DNA from: Saprospiraceae bacterium
GTDB taxonomy: Bacteria > Bacteroidota > Bacteroidia > Chitinophagales > Saprospiraceae
Direction of reading: 5' to 3'
NCBI GenBank assembly: GCA_958295895.1
Contig: CATQHI010000032.1
Span: 1 to 64,000, forward strand
Length of the DNA stretch: 64,000 nucleotides
Shown: one piece after another, positions 9,343 through 17,258 of the stretch
Numbering within the stretch: position 1 is the first letter of the stretch
How the letters are laid out: each line of letters starts with the position of its first letter
The notes under the pieces: model-generated
The model's database searches: none
Seen by the model: the letters and a program-made list of their open reading frames with translations, nothing else
Told to the model about the DNA's origin: nothing
Made by a program: the position numbers and the translations under genes

Positions 9343-10026
9343 TCACCGCGCCCGCACCTCCTCCACCACCGGCAGCACCAACGCTTTCATCACCGCGAAA
9401 CCCCGCTGCGTGGGATGCACCCCATCCGCAGCCAATTCGGCGTCCATACCATTGTCGGCATTGCGTAAAGCGGCGTGGTAGTCGACGAAGGGGATGTCCT
9501 TCTCGGCCGCCAATTCCGCCAGCCGGCGGTTTAATGCGACGATCATTTCTGACCGGTCACCTACTTCGGGCCGCCAGCTGAAGGCCGTCGACGGCACCAC
9601 CGCGGCCAGAATGACCGCGATGTCGTTAGCCTGAGCCAGCTCCACCATCGAGCGGATGTTGCCGACGGTGAAGTCGGGGTCGTACGGGCCGGTGTTCTCG
9701 GCCACGTCGTTGGTGCCGATGTGGACAACGACGGCGGTAGGCTCCAGGTCGATGACGTCCTGGCGGAAGCGCAGCAGGAGCTGGGGAGAGGTCTGCCCAC
9801 TGATGCCCCGGCCGACGAAGTTGTTATCGGCGAAGAAGGCGGAATCTTCCCGTACCCAGCCTTCGGTGATGGAGTTGCCCAGAAAGACCACCCGCTGTTC
9901 GTCTGCGGAGGGGGCGGGGAGGGCTGCGTTGGCGTCTTGGTAGCGGGCTAGGTTGGCGAAGTCACCCTGGGCGGTGGTGGCGGTGAGGGTGAGGAGGAGC
10001 AGGAGGAAGGTGAGTGCGGTACGCAT
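9343..10026 (-). CDS. Secreted SGNH/GDSL hydrolase
   Basis: 227 residues with an N-terminal signal peptide (MRTALTFLLLLLTLTATTAQ). The SGNH blocks are all present: 'FLGNSITEGW' (catalytic Ser), 'GRGISGQTS' (Gly), 'HIGTNDV' (Asn) and 'DGVHPT' (Asp and His). Such enzymes remove acyl or acetyl groups from sugars, lipids or peptides. Divergent transcription from the GH9 gene suggests a carbohydrate esterase acting on the same polymer, which is inference. A TACCTTTC box lies 20 nt before the ATG. Confidence 0.88.
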   Translation of the reverse strand: MRTALTFLLLLLTLTATTAQGDFANLARYQDANAALPAPSADEQRVVFLGNSITEGWVREDSAFFADNNFVGRGISGQTSPQLLLRFRQDVIDLEPTAVVVHIGTNDVAENTGPYDPDFTVGNIRSMVELAQANDIAVILAAVVPSTAFSWRPEVGDRSEMIVALNRRLAELAAEKDIPFVDYHAALRNADNGMDAELAADGVHPTQRGFAVMKALVLPVVEEVRAR

Positions 10027-10046
10027 GGTAATTAGTTCGGACAGTG

Positions 10047-10054
10047 GAAAGGTA
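10047..10054 (-). promoter_or_regulatory. -7 box of the SGNH hydrolase gene
   Basis: TACCTTTC on the minus strand, one base off TAnnTTTG, 20 nt before the ATG at 10026. The 18-bp repeat at 10072-10089 begins 17 nt upstream, over the expected -33 region. Confidence 0.45.
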
Positions 10055-10071
10055 CGGGATTAAGAGTCGTT

Positions 10072-10089
10072 GCACCTGCGTCCCCGCCC
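10072..10089 (+). repeat. 18-bp dispersed repeat, T variant, in a divergent promoter region
   Basis: Exact GCACCTGCGTCCCCGCCC between the divergent SGNH and GH9 genes, flanked on each side by a TAnnTT-type -7 box (17 and 13 nt away). Confidence 0.75.
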
Positions 10090-10102
10090 TGTGTTTTTGT
10101 CT

Positions 10103-10110
10103 TACCTTGG
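10103..10110 (+). promoter_or_regulatory. -7 box of the GH9 gene
   Basis: TACCTTGG, similar to TAnnTTTG, 13 nt after the 18-bp repeat and 53 nt before the GH9 ATG. Confidence 0.35.
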
Positions 10111-10163
10111 TCCGAGGCAACCAGAGCTATTCCCCCAACAGCAGCCTGTAATCTATCTACTGT

Positions 10164-12563
10164 ATGAAACAGCTAATGCTTCTGGGGATCACGCTATTCC
10201 TGTGCGCGGGGGGGCTCTTTTCCCAGCACAACGTACTCATCAATCAGATTGGCTACCGACCGCAGGACCGCAAGGATTTTCGGCTCAACGTGGCGGCTAC
10301 CAGCTTCGAGCTACTGGATAACAGCGGCACTGTCGTGTATCGGGGAGAGGTGGTACAGCAAACCAGACCGGATCAGGGGGCGCTGGAAGAGGTCTGGATC
10401 GGGGATTTTTCCTCCTTTACCGGGGAGGGTGAGGGGTATTACATCCGGCTGGATGACGGAGCGGTATCCGATGCCTTCACCATCAGCGGCGAGGTATACG
10501 ACGAGGTTTTTCGTACGGCGGTGCGAGGACTTTACGTGACGCGGTGTACCTATGCGGTGCGAGATACCGTGGTCAGTCACGGGGTATGTCACGCGAATGC
10601 CGGGGGGGCAGTGGTCGAGATACGCGGTGGGCAGACGACCTACCTGCCCGACGACAGAGAGGTAGCCGGCGGGTGGCATAATGGTGGCGACTACCGCCGC
10701 TCCACCATCAGCGCGGCGCAGGCCATCCATCGCATGCTCAATACCGTAGAGCGCTTTCCCACCAAATTTGACGAATATGCTACCACGCTGGCTCCGGGAG
10801 AGGGCCCCACCGGGTGGCCCGACCTCCTCGTCGAAATCAAATGGGGCCTGGACTGGCTAGCCGGTCTACAGGATAGCGGGGGAGGTATGCCTACCGGCCT
10901 GGGTCCCGTCGGCAACACCCACCCCGGGCGCGTAAAGCCGCAGGACGACACATCGGACTACTTCATCGGTACGGCGCATGCGGCCAACAGCGGCAAGGCC
11001 GGTGCCGTGCTGGCTAGGGCAGCCCGTATTTTCGCGACCTACGACAGCGACCTGGCCACTAGTTACCTGACCAAAGCGGTGAAGGCCTACACGTTTTTGG
11101 AGCAGGGTGGAGGTGTGAATCCTCCTAAATCGATAACCACCTACGAGTTCAATGGAGGCTGGCGGGAGGACTTCCTGTGGCTAGCTCTGGAGTTGTACCT
11201 GACCACCGGGGAGCAGCGGTACCACGATCGGTTCCTGAGCCTGTACGACGCTATCGTGACGGAAAATGACGGGGCCGCGTTTCCGGGCGAGTCGGTGAGC
11301 ACCCACACCATGCGGTCCGAAAACCTTCAGGAAACCCTGCTGCGCTACTGCCTGATCGAAGACCTACCCACCGAGGCTTCGGTCAGGGGATCGATATGGC
11401 AGGCCGCACGCGCTGCCCTGGACCCCCTGGTAGGGCAGTGGCGCAACATGGGTTACGGGTACGTCCTTCCCCCCGCATTCTGGACGCAGCGGCACACCGT
11501 CGGCAATATGCTCCATAAGGCGTGGACCCTGCTGACGGCCTACCACGTCAGCCTGGTCATGGGGCCCGTCCCGCTGAAGGGCTACCGGGATGTGGCATTG
11601 GATCAGGTAAATATCTTGCTGGGACGTAACCCCCTCAACCAAACCTTCGTCACGGGAGTGGGGCGGCGCTTCGTCACCGATCCCCACCTGCGGCTGACTA
11701 CCCTGGGTGGGGTACCCGCGGGCATGCCGGTGAAGGGACCTACCTACGATGATGGTTTTCTAGCGCACCAGCGCGCAAATGGGTTAGCGATCGCTCCCGC
11801 TCCCGCTAGAAACTACATTGACGACAAGTATAAGCACTGGGTGAACGAACCCGACGTGGAGGCCACCGCCTACTTCATCGCCTTTACCGGTTACCTGGCC
11901 TCCGATAAGCGTAGTGGCATTTCACCTACAACCCCACAGCAAGGGGCTTTGGTGATACGTGCCCGCGGAGACTGCGGCGAGGAAACCATGGAGTTGAGAA
12001 TAAACGGGGAGCGGGTAAAAAGCTGGGAGAATGTGGGCACAAGTTTTACTGATTACACCTACGCAGGCTTTACGGGCGGGGAGGTGTCGATCCATTTCAC
12101 CAACGACCGCTACCTATCCGGTGGCGACCCGACCTGCTCCGACCGCAATCTGACGGTCGACTACCTAAAGGCCTGTGGCACCATCTACCAAACGGAAACG
12201 GAGGCTACCGAAACGGCGAACTGCTGCCTGGATAAGCCCGAGAAGCTGTATACGAACGGCGATTTTGATTTCGGAAAGCTGACCTGCAACGGCAGTGCGC
12301 CGGGGTTGGGTAGCCTGAGGCAGGAACGGTTCGAGGAGGTACGGGTGTTTCCCAATCCGGCTCAGGAGCGGGTTGTCATCCAGGGACCGCGACACTACGA
12401 CGTCAGTCTGCACGACCTGTCCGGGCGGGTGGTGCACCAACAAACGGGGCGATCCGGGACGGCTACCCTAGCGGTCGCTACGTTTCCTCCGGGCATTTAC
12501 CTGCTCAGGGTGCGGGATACCGACCTGAAGCTGATGCATACGGAGCGGTTGGTGATCGAGTAA
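10164..12563 (+). CDS. Secreted GH9 glucanase with CBM60-like module and T9SS sorting domain
   Basis: 799 residues. A signal peptide ends near 'GLFSQ'. An N-terminal Ig-like (CelD_N) domain starts with 'NQIGYRPQDRKDF'. The GH9 barrel follows: 'GGWHNGGDYRRS', 'HTVGNMLHKAW', 'LGRNPLNQTFVTGVG' with 'DPHLR', and 'NEPDVEATAYF', which carries the likely acid Glu. About residues 590-680 look like a calcium-dependent CBM60-type xylan/cellulose-binding module ('IRARGDCGEETMELRIN', 'DRNLTVDYLKACG'). The end is a type A T9SS domain ('VFPNPAQERVVI', 'PPGIYLLRV'), so the enzyme is probably secreted through the gliding/T9SS machinery and anchored or released. The usual DAGD motif reads NGGD: the second Asp (base) is kept and the first is Asn, so activity or specificity may differ. 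Confidence 0.88.
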   Translation: MKQLMLLGITLFLCAGGLFSQHNVLINQIGYRPQDRKDFRLNVAATSFELLDNSGTVVYRGEVVQQTRPDQGALEEVWIGDFSSFTGEGEGYYIRLDDGAVSDAFTISGEVYDEVFRTAVRGLYVTRCTYAVRDTVVSHGVCHANAGGAVVEIRGGQTTYLPDDREVAGGWHNGGDYRRSTISAAQAIHRMLNTVERFPTKFDEYATTLAPGEGPTGWPDLLVEIKWGLDWLAGLQDSGGGMPTGLGPVGNTHPGRVKPQDDTSDYFIGTAHAANSGKAGAVLARAARIFATYDSDLATSYLTKAVKAYTFLEQGGGVNPPKSITTYEFNGGWREDFLWLALELYLTTGEQRYHDRFLSLYDAIVTENDGAAFPGESVSTHTMRSENLQETLLRYCLIEDLPTEASVRGSIWQAARAALDPLVGQWRNMGYGYVLPPAFWTQRHTVGNMLHKAWTLLTAYHVSLVMGPVPLKGYRDVALDQVNILLGRNPLNQTFVTGVGRRFVTDPHLRLTTLGGVPAGMPVKGPTYDDGFLAHQRANGLAIAPAPARNYIDDKYKHWVNEPDVEATAYFIAFTGYLASDKRSGISPTTPQQGALVIRARGDCGEETMELRINGERVKSWENVGTSFTDYTYAGFTGGEVSIHFTNDRYLSGGDPTCSDRNLTVDYLKACGTIYQTETEATETANCCLDKPEKLYTNGDFDFGKLTCNGSAPGLGSLRQERFEEVRVFPNPAQERVVIQGPRHYDVSLHDLSGRVVHQQTGRSGTATLAVATFPPGIYLLRVRDTDLKLMHTERLVIE

Positions 12564-12571
12564 ACCCCTCT

Positions 12572-12589
12572 GCCCCCGCGGCCCCGCCC
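12572..12589 (+). repeat. Degenerate 18-bp dispersed repeat
   Basis: GCCCCCGCGGCCCCGCCC, two mismatches to the consensus, in the 29-nt gap between the convergent GH9 and clpB stops. Confidence 0.4.
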
Positions 12590-12592
12590 TCA

Positions 12593-15448
12593 CTACTCCG
12601 TCCCCCGAGCCTCCTCGGTGGCATCCAACAGATCCTGCGTAGCCTTCTTCAGCTCCGCCACCGTACCCTCCGCATCCTCAGTTTCCTCCGCACCCGCGTC
12701 CCCGCCCTTCTTTTTGCCGCGGCGGCGCGTCTTGCGGTGCTCGTCGGCCTCGTCCACCTTGTCTTTGGCTTGTTGGGCAGCGACGGCCTCGGCTTCCGCC
12801 TGCACCTCCGGACTGCTCTCCGCCCCCGACTTCACCGGGAAGGGCTCCTTGCTGAATACGAGCTCGTCGTCGCCGACGTCGGTGTAGATGGTATCACCGG
12901 CCAGAAACTTACCGCTGATTAGGTCCTTGGACAACTCATCGCTCAAGTCCGACTGTAGCACCCGCTTCATGGGCCGGGCACCGAACTGTGGATCGTAGCC
13001 CCGCTCGGCCAGCCAGTCCAGGGCGCGGTCGCTGATCTTCATGACCATGCCCTGGCGGGCGAGCATCTTCTCGGTGCGGCGCAGCAGCAGGCGGGCGATC
13101 TGCTTGATCTCCTTGCGGTCGAGCGGCAGGAACATGATGCGCTCGTCGATGCGGTTGAGGAACTCGGGGCGCAGGTTGTCCTTCAGGGTCTCGAAGACCT
13201 CTTCGCGGGTGGTATTGATGATGTCCTGGCGGTGCTCATCGCCCACGTTGGCCAGGTCCTCGAAGTTTTCCAGGATGGTATCTGACCCCATGTTGGAGGT
13301 CATGATGATGAGGGTGTTCTTGAAGTTGGCCACCCGTCCGCGGTTATCGGTGAGGCGGCCGTCGTCGAGGACCTGGAGGAGGATATTGAAGGTGTCCGGG
13401 TGGGCCTTTTCGATCTCGTCGAGCAGCACAATGGAGTAGGGCCGCTGGCGCACGGCCTCGGTGAGCTGACCGCCCTCATCGTAGCCCACGTAGCCGGGAG
13501 GGGCCCCCACGAGCCTACTCACGGTATGCCGCTCCTGGTACTCGCTCATGTCGATGCGGGTGATGGCCCGCTCGTCATTAAACAGCACCTCGGCCAGCGC
13601 CTTGGCGAGCTCCGTTTTACCTACCCCGGTGGGGCCGAGGAAGATGAAGCTGCCGATGGGCCGGTTCTCGTCCTGTAGTCCGGCGCGGCTACGGCGTACG
13701 GCATCCGATACGGCGCGCACGGCCTCCTCCTGCCCGATGAGTCGTTTGTGTAGCTCGTCTTCCATGACCAGCAGCTTATCGCGGTCGCTCTGCAGCATGC
13801 GCTGGACGGGGATACCGGTGGAGCGGGCCACTACCTCGGCGATGTCGTTAGCGGTGACCTCCTCGTTGGTGAAGCGCTTTTCGTCGGGGAGATTTTCGAG
13901 CTCCTTATCGGCACTGGCGAGTTGCTTTTTGAGGTCCTGCAGCTGGCCGTAGCGGATCTTGGCTACGGTCTCGAAGTCGCTGTTGCGCTCGGCCTTGGCG
14001 GCCTCGTGCTCCAGCTCCTCGATGGTCTTTTTGATGTGCTGACTGTTGTCGACCAGCTCCTTTTCGTTGCGCCAGCGGGCGCGGAGGCTATCGCGCTTTT
14101 CGCGGGCGTTGGCGATCTGCTCCTCGATGATCCTGAGTTTCGGCTCGCTGCCCTCCCGCTTGATGGCTTCGCGCTCGATCTCGAGCTGGCGCACGCGGCG
14201 GTCGCCCTCGTCGATCTCCTCGGGCACGCTGTCGAGCTCCAGGCGCAGGCGGGCGGCACTCTCGTCGATCAGGTCGATGGCCTTGTCGGGCAGGAAGCGG
14301 TCGGAGATGTAGCGGTTGCTGAGCTCGGCGGCGGCCACCAGGGCCTCGTCGAGGATCTCGATCTTGTGGTACACCTCGTAGCGCTCCTGCAGGCCGCGGA
14401 GAATACTTACGGTGTCCTCTACGCTGGGCTCCTCGATGCGTACGGTCTGAAAGCGGCGCACCAGGGCCTTGTCCTTTTCGAAGTACTTCTGGTACTCGTC
14501 CAGGGTGGTAGCGCCGATGGTGCGTAGGTCGCCACGGGCCAGGGCGGGCTTGAGGATGTTGGCGGCGTCCATGGCCCCGTTGCCGCCACCGGCGCCGATG
14601 AGGGTATGGATCTCGTCCACGAAGAGGATGAAGTTGCCGTCGCTCTGGGTCACCTCCTTGATCACCCCCTTGAGGCGCTCCTCGAAGTCGCCTTTGTACT
14701 TGGCCCCGGCCAGCATACCGGCGATGTCTAGTACAAAGATCTTCTTCTCCTTAAGGCTCTCCGGTACGTCCCCCTTGACGATGCGCCAGGCGATGCCCTC
14801 CACGATGGCGGTCTTACCTACGCCGGGCTCGCCGATGAGCAGGGGGTTGTTCTTCTTGCGGCGGCTCAGGATCTGCAGCAGGCGGCGAATCTCCTCGTCG
14901 CGGCCCACGATGGGATCGAGCTTCCCGTTCTCCGCCCGCTCGTTCAGGTTGACGGTGTACTTCTCCAACAGGTTGTAGGTATCGTCGCCGGAGGGTTCCT
15001 CTACGCTACGGCCCTTGCGTAGCTCCTGGATGGCGGTGCGGATACCGTCATTGGTGGCTCCCAGCTCCTTGAGGATGCGGGCCCCTTTATCACTCGCTCC
15101 CTGGATAATTCCCAGCATCATCAGCTCGATGGAAATGTACTGATCCCCGAAGTCGACCAGCATTTTCTTGGCCCGGCTCAGCGCCCGGTTGGCATCACCC
15201 GTCAGGTACTGCTTGGACGTGCCCTTCACGCGGGGGTAGTCGCTCAGCACCTGCTTGAGCTCACGGCGCACGTCGGCGATCCCCACCCCCACTTTTTTGA
15301 GGATGAAGTCGGCCACGCTTTCGTCGACCGTCATGATACCGGCCAGGAGGTGGGGCGTATCCACCTGCTGCTGGTCCATTTCCTTGGCGATCTTCTGCGC
15401 CTGAATGATGGCCTCCTGGGCCTTGGTCGTAAAATTCTCGTAGGTCAT
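12593..15448 (-). CDS. clpB: ATP-dependent disaggregase ClpB
   Basis: 951 residues. A Clp_N repeat domain is followed by AAA-1 with Walker A 'GEPGVGKT', a long coiled-coil M domain (about 400-530), AAA-2 with 'GPTGVGKT' and 'LLDEIEKAHPD', and the D2-small domain ending near residue 865. The M domain separates it from ClpA and ClpC. It reactivates aggregated proteins together with DnaK. Unusually, about 85 extra residues follow the usual end: an acidic/basic low-complexity tail ('HRKTRRRGKKKGGDAGAEE') that contains a one-mismatch copy of the 18-bp repeat. The ATG is 15 nt after the anti-sigma-like stop, so the gene is probably the third of an ECF operon and stress-regulated. Confidence 0.93.
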   Translation of the reverse strand: MTYENFTTKAQEAIIQAQKIAKEMDQQQVDTPHLLAGIMTVDESVADFILKKVGVGIADVRRELKQVLSDYPRVKGTSKQYLTGDANRALSRAKKMLVDFGDQYISIELMMLGIIQGASDKGARILKELGATNDGIRTAIQELRKGRSVEEPSGDDTYNLLEKYTVNLNERAENGKLDPIVGRDEEIRRLLQILSRRKKNNPLLIGEPGVGKTAIVEGIAWRIVKGDVPESLKEKKIFVLDIAGMLAGAKYKGDFEERLKGVIKEVTQSDGNFILFVDEIHTLIGAGGGNGAMDAANILKPALARGDLRTIGATTLDEYQKYFEKDKALVRRFQTVRIEEPSVEDTVSILRGLQERYEVYHKIEILDEALVAAAELSNRYISDRFLPDKAIDLIDESAARLRLELDSVPEEIDEGDRRVRQLEIEREAIKREGSEPKLRIIEEQIANAREKRDSLRARWRNEKELVDNSQHIKKTIEELEHEAAKAERNSDFETVAKIRYGQLQDLKKQLASADKELENLPDEKRFTNEEVTANDIAEVVARSTGIPVQRMLQSDRDKLLVMEDELHKRLIGQEEAVRAVSDAVRRSRAGLQDENRPIGSFIFLGPTGVGKTELAKALAEVLFNDERAITRIDMSEYQERHTVSRLVGAPPGYVGYDEGGQLTEAVRQRPYSIVLLDEIEKAHPDTFNILLQVLDDGRLTDNRGRVANFKNTLIIMTSNMGSDTILENFEDLANVGDEHRQDIINTTREEVFETLKDNLRPEFLNRIDERIMFLPLDRKEIKQIARLLLRRTEKMLARQGMVMKISDRALDWLAERGYDPQFGARPMKRVLQSDLSDELSKDLISGKFLAGDTIYTDVGDDELVFSKEPFPVKSGAESSPEVQAEAEAVAAQQAKDKVDEADEHRKTRRRGKKKGGDAGAEETEDAEGTVAELKKATQDLLDATEEARGTE
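12690..12707 (+). repeat. 18-bp dispersed repeat within the clpB tail
   Basis: GCACCCGCGTCCCCGCCC, one mismatch, encoding part of the non-conserved ClpB C-terminal extension. Confidence 0.55.
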
Positions 15449-15463
15449 ATGCGCTCGTATCGC

Positions 15464-16600
15464 TTAGTCAAACCGTAATTTAAAGTATACCCGCACCGGC
15501 CCGGATTGATCCGATACCTCCCAGGCAGAAGATTCGACCAACGTCGTACCCACGTAGTCCATCGTCGCCCGGTCGGGCTGGCCCCGGAAGCGGAAGTCGG
15601 TCAGCGTCCCGTCGGGCTGCACCAAAAAACTCACCCGCACCTTCCCTGCCGGCACCCCCTCCGGCCGGCCGGCCTCGATGCGTTCGCGCAGCTGGCGGTA
15701 TCCTTCTACGGGTAGGGCCCGGCTTTGTTGTTTGATCAGGGGCTCCATGGTGATCTCGGCCCGTGCTGCATTTTCCGCAAAAGCATCTGCCCCCGCCCGT
15801 GAGGCTAGCGGCGTCAGTCCGATCTGCAACTGCTCGTCCACTCCAAAGAGCTCCACGGTCTCCTGCTCGTAGCCGGCGGCGCGTACCATGATCTCGTTGA
15901 GCGTCCGGTCCTGCGGTAGTCGGAAAACGCCGTTGCTATCCGTACGTTCACCCAGGGCCTGGCCTAGCCGTAGCACCTCGGCTCCTACAATAGGGTTGCC
16001 CTCCTCATCCGTCACCTCACCGGTCAGCGGCGGGGGTGGGGCGGGCAGGGTAGGGGTCTCGGTAGCTGCCCGTGGGGCAGGGGCCGACAGCGGTGTAATT
16101 TTGCGGACGGAGGCGGTATTTGCCACCTCCGCGGGTGCTTCCCCGGCAGCCTCCTCTTTCGCCACTTCTTCTACGGGCGCGGCGGTGGATTGGGGCGGGG
16201 CCGCAGGTGCAGCGTCATTGGGCAGGGGCGTAGGGGGCGCTGCCGGCACCGGAGCACGCCGTTCGAGGGCAATCTCAGCCTCGTCACCCGCAGCGAAATA
16301 CTGGGGCAGCAACCACACGGACAGGCCCAGTAGCGTCGCCACGCTGGCGGCAATCGCGTAGGTGGTGTAGCGGGCCCGTGTGCGGGGTACGGCCTTTAGC
16401 CCCGGTTGCACCCGTTCCATCATCCTGGCGATGTGCGCCTGGTGATCGGCCTCGGGGGCGGCTTGCAGTCCGACGAGTGCCTCCCGAAGTTCCGGTTCGC
16501 TCTGGGCACGCCGCTCCAGCTCCGCCTCTTCCGGCGCAGTGATCGCCCCGCTGATCCAGCGGCGCAGGAGGTCCTCGCTTTGGTGGTCCTTAGTTGACAC
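15464..16600 (-). CDS. Membrane anti-sigma-like protein with carboxypeptidase-regulatory and TonB-like domains
   Basis: 378 residues. The N-terminal cytoplasmic part (about 1-75) resembles a short anti-sigma domain ('EDLLRRWISGAITAPEEAEL'). One membrane segment follows ('YTTYAIAASVATLLGLSVWL'), then an Ala/Pro-rich periplasmic linker, a carboxypeptidase-D-regulatory-like beta domain ('GEVTDEEGNPIVGAEVLRLG') and a C-terminal TonB-C-like domain ('GKVRVSFLVQPDGTLTDFR'). The GTG start overlaps the sigma gene stop by 11 nt, the classic sigma/anti-sigma arrangement. It probably holds the sigma factor at the membrane and senses the envelope; that is inference. The linker contains an exact 18-bp repeat. 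Confidence 0.75.
   Translation of the reverse strand: MSTKDHQSEDLLRRWISGAITAPEEAELERRAQSEPELREALVGLQAAPEADHQAHIARMMERVQPGLKAVPRTRARYTTYAIAASVATLLGLSVWLLPQYFAAGDEAEIALERRAPVPAAPPTPLPNDAAPAAPPQSTAAPVEEVAKEEAAGEAPAEVANTASVRKITPLSAPAPRAATETPTLPAPPPPLTGEVTDEEGNPIVGAEVLRLGQALGERTDSNGVFRLPQDRTLNEIMVRAAGYEQETVELFGVDEQLQIGLTPLASRAGADAFAENAARAEITMEPLIKQQSRALPVEGYRQLRERIEAGRPEGVPAGKVRVSFLVQPDGTLTDFRFRGQPDRATMDYVGTTLVESSAWEVSDQSGPVRVYFKLRFD
16193..16210 (-). repeat. 18-bp dispersed repeat within the anti-sigma linker
   Basis: Exact GCACCTGCGGCCCCGCCC on the minus strand, read in frame as APAAPP in the Ala/Pro linker. Confidence 0.7.
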
Positions 16601-17168
16601 GGGGGGAGTCGGTTTCGGGGGCGTCGGCGGCCTGGGCTTCCAGGCACCGCTTCAAGTTACGCCGGCCGTTCTGTAGATGAGAACGCACCTGCCCTACACT
16701 TAGATTTAAGTTGGCGGCGATGGACTGGTAGCTATGCCCCTCCGCCAGGTAGAACAGGTGGATGCAGCGGCGTTGTGCGTCGCCGAGTTCTTTCATGCAA
16801 CGGTGTAGGGGGCGGGTATCGTCATCGGTAGCATTATCTAATGGATGCTGAAACTCGGCCAATTGCATAAGTCCGTCGTCAGCCCCGGTCAGCGCTAGGG
16901 GGTCGCGCTGCTCCCGGCGCAGCTGCATCAGGCAGTGGTTGCGCACCAGCGTCTGGAGCCAGGAGCCGAAATTACCTACCTCGTGCTCCGGCAGCTTAGC
17001 CAGCAGGATCGGGAACACCTCCGCACCTGCGTCCTCCGCCCGCTGTGGTGTACCGAGGTAGCGCAGGCACCAGCCGTAGATGCGTGCGGCGTAACGCTGG
17101 TAGAGGGGCAGCAGCTCCCGGGGGGTGGGGGAGCGGCGGAAGCGGTCGAGGAGTTCGGCGTCCGACAT
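16590..17168 (-). CDS. ECF-type RNA polymerase sigma factor
   Basis: 192 residues with sigma region 2 ('YGWCLRYLGTPQRAEDAGAE', 'GSWLQTLVRNHCL') and region 4 ('CIHLFYLAEGHSYQSIAANL', 'VGQVRSHLQNGRRNLKRCL'). It directs RNA polymerase to the promoters of its regulon. The track starts at 17321, but ATG 17166-17168 ('MSDAELLDRF') is the family start and has a TACTTTGC box 3 nt upstream; the longer reading would run through the REP hairpins. First gene of sigma / anti-sigma / clpB. An imperfect 18-bp repeat falls at 'AEDAGAEVF', inside normally conserved region 2. Confidence 0.88.
   Translation of the reverse strand: MSDAELLDRFRRSPTPRELLPLYQRYAARIYGWCLRYLGTPQRAEDAGAEVFPILLAKLPEHEVGNFGSWLQTLVRNHCLMQLRREQRDPLALTGADDGLMQLAEFQHPLDNATDDDTRPLHRCMKELGDAQRRCIHLFYLAEGHSYQSIAANLNLSVGQVRSHLQNGRRNLKRCLEAQAADAPETDSPRVN
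17023..17041 (+). repeat. Imperfect 18-bp dispersed repeat within the sigma gene
   Basis: GCACCTGCGTCCTCCGCCC, the consensus with one inserted base and a minor change, within sigma region 2 coding sequence. Confidence 0.45.
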
Positions 17169-17171
17169 CCC

Positions 17172-17179
17172 GCAAAGTA
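17172..17179 (-). promoter_or_regulatory. -7 box of the sigma/anti-sigma/clpB operon, abutting a REP
   Basis: TACTTTGC on the minus strand, 3 nt before the sigma ATG, implying a leaderless message. The outer end of the left REP (from 17178) overlaps its first bases, so the REP pair fills the place of the -33 region. Confidence 0.5.
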
Positions 17180-17226
17180 CAATGCTGCCTCCGGCAGCAC
17201 CAGCAAAATGCAGCCTCTGGCTGCGC
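17178..17226 (-). repeat. Left REP hairpin pair of the RAYT element
   Basis: 49 bp with two small hairpins, GCTGCC-TCC-GGCAGC and GCAGCC-TCT-GGCTGC, joined by ACCAGCAAAAT. It is the inverted counterpart of 17949-17997. Arm differences in the outer hairpin are compensatory (GCTGCC/GGCAGC here, GCGGTC/GACCGC on the right), so structure rather than sequence is conserved. Confidence 0.8.
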
Positions 17227-17258
17227 TGGCTGTTTCTGCTAAATTTAAAACTATTTGT

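Noticed and set aside
13922-14527. 201-residue plus-strand ORF inside clpB
   Set aside because: Antisense shadow of clpB with Leu/Val/Asp/Gly low complexity.
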